Positions 24,347 through 33,039 of a DNA stretch of 64,000 nucleotides are shown piece by piece. A program made the position numbers and the translations under genes. The DNA is taken from the NCBI GenBank assembly GCA_947069175.1, contig CAMTDV010000023.1:91882240-91946239 (forward strand), in the 5' to 3' direction. The notes under the pieces were generated by a model. The model ran no database searches and had not been told where the DNA came from. It was given only the letters and a program-made list of their open reading frames with translations. Position 1 is the first letter of the stretch. Each line of letters opens with the position of its first letter. The DNA is from Scalesia atractyloides (lineage: Eukaryota; Streptophyta; Magnoliopsida; Asterales; Asteraceae).

Positions 24347-24569
24347 TGTTATGAATGTATCCATTATGTAGTGACTTTCCACATGTATAACCCCTTTCTC
24401 TTATTTATTATTGTACTAATGTGAGTACCTATATATAATGACATTTGTATATGATGTTAGATGAATAAATAAGAACTCTCCATGTTCTATTCTCTACATG
24501 ATTTCATAGTCTAGCTCTCATGTTTATATACATATATATTAGTTGCTAATAAACCGTTATTTCACAACA
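24347..24569 (+). repeat. 3' LTR of the Copia element
   Basis: Starts TGTTATGAATGTAT after the polypurine tract and ends TTTCACAACA. Over the alignable part it differs from the 5' LTR at roughly ten positions plus small indels, by eye. Confidence 0.9.
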
Positions 24570-24726
24570 CTAACAACCTTTTTTTGGGATTCAATGATAT
24601 AGTGCCAAAATGGGTAGGTGTGCTTCTCGTTAGAAAACTTATGTGCTCCTTCACTTAGTCGAAGGTAGTGGGCCTTTTTCACTTAAAGACTTTCTATAGG
24701 TTTAGATAATTATTATGTCACATGAG

Positions 24727-25034
24727 CTGTTTGTTTAGCTCTTAATGAGTCTTTTGATAGTTCAGATCTCTTATTATTCAACACTTAATGGTTTAAACTA
24801 TTTGTTTTGTAAGCAGATGTCTGAGTAGTTTAGACATTTGTCTCTGAATAGTTAAACATTATACTGAATCTAAATGGTTAAGACATCTAATTTGAATTAG
24901 TCAGACATTCGTCTCCGAATGGTTAAGCATTATACTGGCTTTTAATGGTTCAGAACTCTTACTAGTAGTAGCACTTAATGGTTCAGATCTCTTACTGATT
25001 AAATACTTAACCATTCAGAAGTTGCCAAACAACC
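24727..25034. mobile_element. MITE-like element, hAT-type ends, about 310 bp
   Basis: The right end reversed begins GGGGTTGTTTGGCAACTTC, a terminus seen in many plant hAT MITEs; the left end GAGCTGTTTGTTTAGCTC is a decayed counterpart. The interior repeats AATGGTT(C/A)AGA-type phrases. It is flanked by a longer direct repeat (GACT(T/G)TCTATAGGTTTAGA at about 24686 and 25039). Confidence 0.5.
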
Positions 25035-25074
25035 CCTTAGACTGTCTATAGGTTTAGACATATATTATGTCAGA

Positions 25075-25524
25075 TTTAGACAACTAGTGGTCGATCAGAT
25101 AATCACCCACTTGGTTTTAAGATAAATACCAAATATGTTAAAATCGAAGCTCATTTTAAAGATGTCACGATAGCAAGAAAAAAAGTCGTGCTTCGAATTC
25201 AACATAAAAAAACATACTATGATAGTATGATAATAGTGATAAGACACAATTTTAAGATTGTATGATAAACCACTAAGATGACATAAATCACTACGATATA
25301 TATGGTTTAAAGATTAATGATTTTGGAACTAAATAACATATACCATATACTATTTTATAAAATACAATCTAGCAAGACAAAGATAGAGATAACATATCCA
25401 AACGCCATGAAACCCAAACTCTTCAACCCCGCTCGTTCACAGGTATCAAAAGAACAATAAATTAACCAAAAAAAAAAAAAATACAAATCAAGTAATTTGT
25501 TAGTTTTTATAACGTGGGATGGTC
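25075..25524. other. Intergenic / 3' flank of the MASS-like gene
   Basis: No coding similarity. The part nearest 25524 should hold the 3' untranslated region of the minus-strand gene; no unambiguous polyadenylation signal stands out. Confidence 0.4.
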
Positions 25525-25764
25525 TCACTTTTCTGGCTTTAAAGTAGGTTGGGTGGTGTTTTTACCAAACATGGCACATATCCCACCGCACCCAGAGACC
25601 TTTGGTGACGGCGGTTCAATTGGGGGTTCAACCTCCACAGTCCGATATGGTTTTGCGTCTGATTTTTGTGACTCTGATTTCACTCTCTCTACTTGGTTAT
25701 CCCAAACAATTCCCGACGAGCCCGATCTTCTAAAAGACACATCGGACCTTGGTAAACTAGCCAT
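25525..25764 (-). CDS. Small MAPK-substrate (MASS)-like protein, complete
   Basis: Single-exon 79-residue protein. It begins MASLPRSDVSFRRSGSSGIV followed by WD, the conserved N-terminus of the plant family described as MAPK kinase substrate protein At1g80180 / MASS, and carries the second family block PPIEPPSPKVSGCGGICAMF (residues 47-66) with Ser53-Pro54 as a likely MAPK site. Known members act downstream of MAPK signalling, including stomatal-lineage roles in Arabidopsis. At 79 residues it is shorter than the Arabidopsis protein (about 140 as I recall): the linker between the two blocks is compact. The reading frame is intact and the ATG at 25764 fits the family start. The overlapping plus-strand frame at 25514-25768 is its shadow. 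Function here is inferred from the family. Confidence 0.8.
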   Translation of the reverse strand: MASLPRSDVSFRRSGSSGIVWDNQVERVKSESQKSDAKPYRTVEVEPPIEPPSPKVSGCGGICAMFGKNTTQPTLKPEK

Positions 25765-25875
25765 CTAAAGATTTCTCGTCAAAACCGGGTACTCGTATGG
25801 CTCGATCCTAACGGTTTTAGTGTTCATGTGGTGTGGCTGTTTATATGGTTGATTATGGGTATAAATAGTAAAGGG
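25765..25875 (-). promoter_or_regulatory. Probable core promoter of the MASS-like gene
   Basis: On the minus strand, CCATATAAACAG lies at about 25841-25830 and a second TATA-like ATTTATACCC at about 25868-25858. Either would give a short leader before the ATG at 25764. Confidence 0.4.
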
Positions 25876-26119
25876 GGGAGAATGTGACAAATAATGGCAT
25901 ATATAGGGTAAGGTCATAACATGACATCTTTTGGGGTGTGAAATTACTCTATTGTCCTTCTTGTATAAATATTGTTGACGAAAATTAATATAGAATGTTT
26001 CCTAGTAAGAAAAAGGACAAAGTGATAGATTATCTGAAAAATAGTTTAGATTATTATTTGTCGTAAAATCCGGTCGCATATCCGGCCCAAGGCCCATGGG
26101 TTTTGGTATACTTATAGGT
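25876..26119. other. Upstream intergenic sequence, nothing recognised
   Basis: AT-rich spacer between the MASS-like promoter and the hAT element. Confidence 0.4.
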
Positions 26120-26127
26120 GTTGAATA

Positions 26128-27431
26128 TAGAGATGGGCATAAAAACCGGTTCCGAACCCGAACCGGTAGAACCGAACTGGAACCGGTTCCAGTTCCTACC
26201 CGACATTAAGTAGAACCGGTTCCGGGTTCAAAATACCCGTTGGTTCCAACCCGGTTCCACAATTTTACCATTTGAATCGGGTAGTAACCGGTTCCTACCC
26301 GTACCCGGTTCCTACCCGTACCCGGTTTCACTAGTACCCGGTTCCATCAGTACCCGGAAATGCAGTTCTAGAAGGAACCGGTTATACCGTTAAAATGTTA
26401 CCTTTGGAACCGGTTATAGCCGAAAAAGTGGAGACTAACGATAGAAAGAAACACAAAAATAACAAACACAATAGAAAGAAACATTACACAAACTTTATTA
26501 AAACACCAAACCAAACGGGTTACATCAAACATTTGAAGAACCGGTGCCGGAACCTTCTCCCGTCTCATTTTTCTTTGCCTTCGTCACTGGGCAATGCCGC
26601 TCAGTGTGTTTCTTAAGGGTTGAGTTGGCTGCGGCCTTCATAAATTTTCCGCAAGCTTTGCATCTAGCCATCTCGTGGCTGTCGGACATTAAACAGAGAT
26701 CAAAATTCTTCCATATAGCTGGGTTTCTTTTCGTCTCTAAGACAGTAACAACTTGTTCGTTGCTTGCCATAGATATTTTGCAAGATTTTTGAGAAGATGA
26801 TTGAGTTTGTAAGTTGATGATGGTGAGTTTGTAAGTTGATGATGGTGAGTTTGTAAGTTGAAATGGTAAGTAGGGAGGGGTTTATATAAAAAAACCGATT
26901 TCGACGAACAGGAACCGGTTCCCAACGGTAACTTTTTTTAATCAGGAACCGGTTCTACGGTAACATTTTTTATCAGGAACCGGTTATAACGGTAACATTT
27001 TTATCAGGAACCGGTTCTGAACAGTAAAAGTCAGATTTTTCGACTGTCAGGAACCGGTTCTGAACAGTAAAAGTCAGATTTTTCGACTGTCAGGAACCGG
27101 TTCTGAACAGTAAAAGTCAGGATTTACTGTTAGGAACCGGTTCTAAACAGTAAAAGTCAGATTTTCGACTGTCAGGAACCGGTTCTAAACAGTAAAAAAT
27201 CAGATTTTCGACTGTCAGGAACCGGTTCCACACAGGAACCGGTTCCACACCATACCCGGTTCCATAATACCCGTACCCGGTTCTACACGGTTCCATATTC
27301 TTGGGTGTGAACCCGGGTAGGAACTGGACCCGGTTCCACACCATACCCGGTTCCAATGACATCCGAGCAGAACCGGTTCCGGGTTAGAACCGGTTCCGGG
27401 TAATAATAAAACCCGATTATGCCCATCTCTA
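26128..27431 (-). mobile_element. hAT transposon deletion derivative, 1,304 bp
   Basis: Perfect 15-bp terminal inverted repeats (TAGAGATGGGCATAA and its complement) are flanked by the 8-bp target duplication GTTGAATA (26120-26127 and 27432-27439), diagnostic of hAT. The subterminal regions are packed with the palindrome GGAACCGGTTCC and variants, including a tandem unit of about 43 bp (CAGGAACCGGTTCTGAACAG..) at 26940-27230. Only the 5' part of a transposase remains, so it cannot move alone. Minus-strand frames at 27117-27445 are products of the repeats. Confidence 0.95.
26525..26770 (-). pseudogene. hAT transposase N-terminal fragment with BED zinc finger
   Basis: An 81-residue reading starting MASNEQVV. 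Residues 15-60 form a BED-type finger: W20 and F23 for the aromatic pair, C37 and C40, then H55 and H59 with C60. BED fingers bind transposon ends and sit at the N-terminus of hAT transposases. The catalytic RNase-H-like domain and the C-terminal dimerisation domain are absent; the frame runs into a Ser/Gly-rich tail and stops. A TTTATATAAAC box about 115 bases upstream of the start (near 26880) fits the original promoter. It could yield a DNA-binding peptide but not a transposase. Confidence 0.85.
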
Positions 27432-27439
27432 GTTGAATA

Positions 27440-27784
27440 TACCAATTAATTTGTTAAAAGGCACTCGCTAACATTTTCAAATTCTCATCGATGGATATTA
27501 GTCATGTTTAATCAATGGTTGTGATTAATTTTCTTGTTTTCTTAGAAACCTTAGTTTTTTATTTTCATGAAATCTCCGTATGTATTTATATATATAAAAA
27601 CGATGAGATTATGAGAAAGATACTTAGGAACATTAAACTAAGGATTTGTCAAGTTTTTAGAAGTTGATCGTACAATTGTTAGCTTAATAGATTAACCAAG
27701 TAAAGCTTTGGAACATTAAACTAACCAGCAAGAATACGTGTAAGCCACATTGGCCTAGAGTGAGTGCGAAATAACTAGTTATAT
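27440..27784. other. Intergenic, nothing recognised
   Basis: No coding similarity or element ends. Confidence 0.4.
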
Positions 27785-27796
27785 TTGTCATGCTAG

Positions 27797-28613
27797 ATTA
27801 GGATAATTTGTGAACAACTTTTTGAAAATGAACTGAGTGAACTAATCTTGAACCATTGATTATTTTTTAAATTAAAAGGGTAAGTTTGACATTAGCTATC
27901 TCCCTCTTTCAATTAAAATCCCTTAATTTTCTCTTCTATTAGTTCTACTCTCTCTCTCTCATTTTTAATTACTTCTCCATTATTTTAAACTCATGTAGAA
28001 TTAGTTGCTAATAACGTATATGAAACTCCTAACGAAACTAGGTATTGGACACCAATTGTCCCTCTTGGATTCAAACCGTATATGAAACTCCTAACGGAAC
28101 TAGGTCGTGGACTACAAAATACACAGATATATCAAAAGTTTGTACACATCGATAATAAAACTGGTATCTGTATAAACTGTGTTACGAGACAACACATGTG
28201 TATAACTACAGCTGTACTGATAAACTGATAGTTAGCGAGACTATACACATGTGTATAAACTAACAGCGATGTATCTTGTATAAATTGATAGTTAGCGAGA
28301 CTGCCATGTGTATAAACATCTGTGTATCTTGATAAATTGATACTATCGAGACTGTACACATGTGTATACACTAACAACTGTGTATCTTGTATATACGAAA
28401 CAAGCAAGATTTTAGAAATGTTGATTATATTGTTTAATAAATGCAATTTACAAAAGACGCAAATACCCTTCTGTCAATTAATTTAAAAGGAAGTTACAAC
28501 ATTATAGTTACAATCTTGCCATTGTTTAAAAATCTTTAGATGATATAATCCAAGAACTCAGATTAGTTCACACAGTTCACTCTCAACGTAGTGTTCACTC
28601 TAGAACCCTACCC
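27797..28613. mobile_element. FAR1-type short element, copy 1, 817 bp
   Basis: Left end ATTAGGATAATTTGTGAACA; right end GTGTTCACTCTAGAACCCTA then CCC. The 12-mer TTGTCATGCTAG flanks both ends (27785-27796 and 28614-28625). Subterminal GTGAACTAATCTTGA and its inverted counterpart form loose inverted repeats. The interior repeats a TACACATGTGTATA palindrome and contains a fragment of FAR1-like exon. It is homologous to 53767-54464 (inverted) and 61501-62201. Confidence 0.75.
28005..28112 (+). pseudogene. FAR1-like exon fragment inside the short element
   Basis: Reads VYETPNETRYWTPIVPLGFK, matching the start of the second exon of the FAR1-like pseudogene at about 7975-8050. The fragment has an internal direct repeat of ATATGAAACTCCTAACG (28018 and 28080). 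It is too short to function and shows that the short element derives partly from a FAR1-type gene. Confidence 0.7.
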
Positions 28614-28625
28614 TTGTCATGCTAG

Positions 28626-29590
28626 CCTAACGCGTTATATATCGATGAAAGTTGATGAAAAAGATACAACTATAAAACATTAAACCATTAATCTCTAACT
28701 AATTAATTTCTCTACTTTGTCTTTATTTCTTTTACTCGTATACACGTTTTTTACACGTGTATAGATGTTTATTGTATATGATCTATACATAGATGTTTAT
28801 AATATATGATCTTTACATAACACATATCAGTTCAAGTAAACTCGCATTCCTTTATGACGACAACCGATGATGAACAAACTAGCCACAAGAGGCGAATACA
28901 TACAAACCACAATGACTCGAGAGCTGGGACCACTATCCCGATAAGTCCACGGAGAAACGATACAGTGATCCATATCAATAAGCTAGACACAATATTGACC
29001 CTTGGACAATCGAGGGCGCCACATGGGGCCTCAATAGACGACCCCATGACAAGCGATATCAGTGTTGGTTCAAGTCATAAGGCAGCTGGCAAATCAAAGT
29101 CACTATCCCATAAGTTCTAAATGATGGCTAAGCAATCGTGATGGAATAATATTAAAAGTGGGTGCTCATGATAGTGAGTCAAGCTAGTGAGCAAGATCCT
29201 TGTTCTTGGGAGTGTCACGGCGACATGAAGTTGCAAGCGGGTCATTTGCTCAAATTGTGTTGAGCTATTCCGGTTTACTAGCTGCTCTTTCTCGTCATTC
29301 GGGAGTGCCTCAATGACTGATTAGGAGTGTACCCGAGAAGTGCTAACGCTACTCAGGTACTACTATTGGAAGTTGGGGCGACTCCCTGCACCGACCCATC
29401 TAATAAGTGGGATGGACTGACTACCAATTATGGGGTTTTAATAGTGTTTGCACATCTGATTTGTGGTTGCAGGTAATGGTGATGGGTAGCAGTGGTGGTG
29501 GCTGCAGCGGAAAGACGGTGAAACAAGAGGTGTATGGTGGCGGAGCAACAGAGGTGGTGTTTAAAGGTGGTTTAGGCTGTATGTAGAGAT
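28626..29590. other. Intergenic with an orphan frame
   Basis: The frame 28854-29120 (88 codons, hydrophilic, Thr/Ser/His-rich) has more even codon use than the surroundings but no recognisable domain. The stretch 29160-29480 is less AT-rich and may be a decayed gene or transposon that I cannot identify. Confidence 0.3.
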
Positions 29591-29886
29591 GGTGTTTTGA
29601 CGGTTTGGTATTTATTCTGTAAATGGTTACATCATAAGAACAAATCTACAATATGCAGAGAATAAAAGGATGCCATATAACCATGAGAGCTGTCATACAG
29701 AAGTAGATTTCACCAGATTTTCTTGAGAGCATTTATTTTGTTCAAAGACCCCAAAATCGAACAAAAAAAACTAATGAAATCCATAGTTTCTCTTCAAAAC
29801 AACCAAACCCTAAAATATGACATGAATATCCAGATCAGCACTATACAGCAAACATGTTCTGTTCGCACTAAGAGGTCTCGTTTGGT
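29591..29886 (-). terminator. 3' untranslated region and polyadenylation signal of the CCCH gene
   Basis: Downstream of the stop at 29887 on the minus strand the sequence stays non-coding, and an AATAAA lies at about 29616-29611. This fits transcript ends near 29590. Confidence 0.5.
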
Positions 29887-32613
29887 TTACAACCAACTCA
29901 TCTTTCTTTTGTTCTTGAGAATCTCACTAAGCGGTCTAGGACCCTGAAAAAACCCATCTTCCCCGGTTCCGTTATTCGACCCCACGTCTCTATTGTCTCG
30001 CGCTTTCTTCTTCTCTTCTTTGATTTGATCAAGCGTTTTAGGTCCCGAAAACGCAGCAGATTGCTCCCGCGATTCTCGCTTATGTTGCTGAGCTGGCTTT
30101 CTTGACCTTGATCCATCAGAAGAACAAAACCGCGGCTTCTTTAAAAGCGGCCTGTATCGGTTAACCGGGACAGCCTTCCTTAACGAACCTCTACGGTCAA
30201 AGTCAACCTCACCACGTCGAAAATTTCTCCTTATACGACGGTTAAGGTCAACAACCTTGCTTTTCATCAAATATTCACGAAGATCAGAACCTCTTTGAAT
30301 GTTAAAGATCAGTTTTTTGGAAACATTTCTTTTCTTGAATGAAAGACGGTTAAAGATGCTAACCCTCGGTTGCGCAGCAACTTTATCGTAACAGTCATAT
30401 TCTAGAATCGGATAACGAAAATTGAGCTCCCTGTGATCTTTTTCATTGACCAAAAAAAAGTCAACATCGTCGTCATCTTCTTCTTCTTCATATTCTAGTC
30501 TTTCTGATTCACCTTCAACAAAAACATCAAAACGTTCTACATAACCATCTGAACTCTGATCATTATAAACATCGGACTCACTTTGAACAACGATTTCTTC
30601 ACTTTCAGCAGCATCTTCTTCACTTTCGACAAATTCTTCTTGTTCTACATGCTCTACATGTTCTTCACTTTCAACCAATTCGCTTCTAGAAGCTAATTGA
30701 TGATCGTCTAGTGTGTGATTCATTACTGTATGTGTGTTTTGGGTTTGTGCAGTGTTGGGTGGTGGGTCGGGTTGAGGGTGTACAATTTGGACAGGTGTCG
30801 ATACGGTGTTGTTTAACTTTTTTTCACAGGGAACTTCGTTTTTTACTATGGGTTTGTTATTGTCAGCAGGTGTGTGAAGAAATGGGCATCGGTCCGCTTT
30901 GTTACAAAACCCTTTTGAGTAAAAGTAACATGGTAAATTTGTTTTGTCTACAGGTAAAGTGGGACCGTTGCTAGGGTTTATAGACTCGTAATATGCTTCC
31001 TTAAGTCCTTCAAGTGGCTACAAAAATAGTAGAAAATAAATTCAGAATATATGATTAAGGCAAACAAAGAAACCCAAATTTTTAGATACTTAAATCAACA
31101 TCGCCGATATTCTGACTCATATTTGACACCGATATTGTACATGGGACCGATAACCGATATATCACCGATATTAACTACATAGGCTGAAATTTAGGATGAA
31201 CTTACGGGATGCCTGAAAGCACACTCGGGATTATAACAGCAACCTCCCAACCAATACCAGCAATCTCTGGGGTTCAGCCTAGCAATCTCGTTGTGCCTGA
31301 ACTCACATTCAATTCCCTAAAACACAATTATCAACACAGTTATTTTCGAGAACAGAATCCATCATATGTGGATTAGAAAATGATAAAAGGAAGAAAAAAA
31401 TGAATGACTGCATTGCTGCAAATATACACAAACTGGAGGAAACACTATTGGATCTTTGTAGCACACCATCTAATTGTGTTTATACACACATACTGACATG
31501 CATAACATCACCCACAATCACCACTATAACAACCATAGATAAATAGTAACGATTAACTCAAGATAAGTAATTACATTACATACACATCCTGACATGCATA
31601 ACATCATCCCACAATCACCATCATATCAACCACGTATAAACTATAATGATGAACTCGAGATTATTAGTTACATAATAGTATAATACCCTCTGACAAGATA
31701 GCCAATCGCATAGAATATAAAAGGGAACTAAGAAGTCTGAAACTAAAAACACTCATATGAAATAAAGAGAGTTAAGCTAATCACCTACATTCAACTACCA
31801 AACCTAAAGTCTCATATGAAAATTAATCATTTCAAAATTCAAATATAAACACGTAAAAAAACCTTAGCATGAATGCAAACACTCTAAATCAAGCAAATAA
31901 GTCTCCATAGACAATATTCAGAAACAACAAACGAACTAACTCATCAAATTACATTATCCCCAAATATACACATTACAATGAAAAATATGAAACACGAGCA
32001 ATCTAATAACCAGATTCATAAAACCCTAACATAAACAGCCTGGCAAATTTAAATCAACAACTACTCAACCAAACAAAATCAAACTAGACGATATCCGCTA
32101 ATGATAACAGAACAATAGATACATTCCGAAATGAAATTAAAAAGCTGCAAATCAAGCAACAAATAACGAAACTAAACCCTGGAGTAGCCTCTAAATCAAG
32201 CAAATAAGTCTCCTTGCACAATATTCAGCAAAAAATAAACAAACCAACAATGCAATACATCACATTGTCCCCAAACAGCCAAATTACAAAGCAAAATATA
32301 AAACACAAACAATATGATAACCAGATTCATAAAACCCTAACATATACAGCCTCGTAAATTTGAATAAAAAACTACTAAACCAAACAAAACTAAACTAAAC
32401 AAAATAAAACACAAATTTCCGATAACGAAATCAATGAATCGCTACATCCACATTCCACATTCCACAACGCACTTAAAAGCTGAAAATCGAACAAAAACAA
32501 ATAACTGAAAAAATCGCATGTGAAAACGGAAACGATACCTTCTTGCAAGTGAGCGGAGAGGCTAAGAAATAGACGCAATCTGTGAATAGCTTCTGCAATT
32601 CTTCTTCGTCCAT
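29887..32613 (-). CDS. CCCH zinc-finger protein, C3H17-like, three exons, 438 aa
   Basis: Intact gene assembled from three exons: 32613-32539, 31316-31206 and 31017-29887, with GT donors (GTATC, GTAAG) and AG acceptors in phase 0 throughout. The protein starts MDEEELQKLFTDCVYFLASP and has three CCCH fingers: C13, C23, C29, H33 (CX9CX5CX3H); C44, C52, C57, H61 (CX7CX4CX3H); C92, C100, C106, H110 (CX7CX5CX3H). A Glu/Ser-rich acidic region (about 170-250) and a basic, Arg/Lys-rich C-terminal half follow, with GPKTLDQIKEEKKKA and GPRPLSEILKNKRK near the end, motifs shared with C3H17/ZC3H11-type proteins. Such proteins are thought to bind RNA in the nucleus; the exact role here is unknown. The gene spans two introns of 1,222 and 188 bp. 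An in-frame ATG lies 75 bases upstream (32688), but the chosen start matches the family. Confidence 0.88.
31320..32535 (-). other. Intron 1 of the CCCH gene
   Basis: AT-rich intron of about 1.2 kb without coding content. It contains a diverged internal duplication of about 300 bp: AAATCAAGCAAATAAGTCTCC recurs at about 31887 and 32193, and CAGATTCATAAAACCCTAAC at about 32010 and 32323. Confidence 0.8.
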
Positions 32614-32860
32614 TGTTATGCATTTAACACACACGAAGATGAACGAATCGGTGAAACTTGTGAGAAATTTAGTTCGAATGAATGTCAATGATATGATTCA
32701 TTGAAGAGAAGATTAGAATATGATTTTAGTTGATTGAGGAAGAAATGGATGAATTTTTGTTAGGGTTAGGGTTTCATTGGATGTAAGAAATTGGGGGTTT
32801 CGGATTTTGAGTTTGTGGCAGCACTGTCTGTGTGAGCTCGTGAGAAAAACTTTTCATGTT
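32614..32860 (-). promoter_or_regulatory. 5' leader and promoter of the CCCH gene with telo-box
   Basis: On the minus strand AAACCCTAACCCTAAC lies at about 32775-32760, a double telo-box motif typical of plant promoters of growth-related and translation genes. No clear TATA box. The tandem array starts less than 200 bases further upstream. Confidence 0.5.
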
Positions 32861-32868
32861 CATGGAAT

Positions 32869-32900
<32 letters not shown>

Positions 32901-33039
32901 CTTTTTTACTTTAATAAAAATAAATTACATTTTTCATTCTTTATATTTATATATTTTATAACATATGACCTTTTAGATTCTTACAACTAATCATTACAAT
33001 TTTTGGGTTGTGTTGGGTAAGGGAGACGGCCCAACCTTT
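32861..33039. other. Spacer between CCCH promoter and tandem array
   Basis: Contains an (AAT)n/(ATT)n inverted microsatellite at 32867-32899; otherwise AT-rich with GGCCCAA at 33030. Confidence 0.5.

Larger units (their letters stand above)
18625..24569 (+). mobile_element. Ty1/Copia LTR retrotransposon, full length, coding-dead
   Basis: Complete element of 5,945 bp bounded by the 5-bp target duplication CTAAC (18620-18624 and 24570-24574). It has a 281-bp 5' LTR, a CGTTATCAGCACG string right after it as the likely primer-binding site (complementary to an internal, half-tRNA-type region as in some Copia lineages), a degenerate pol on the plus strand, a polypurine tract AAGGGGGAG before the 3' LTR and a 223-bp 3' LTR. 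No long frame survives. Between 18920 and about 22500 no gag or integrase could be recognised, so that part is either very degraded or replaced by AT-rich sequence. Confidence 0.9.

Noticed and set aside
27117..27445. Minus-strand frames reading repeated LEPVP/NRV phrases
   Set aside because: They are translations of the GGAACCGGTTCC repeats of the hAT element.
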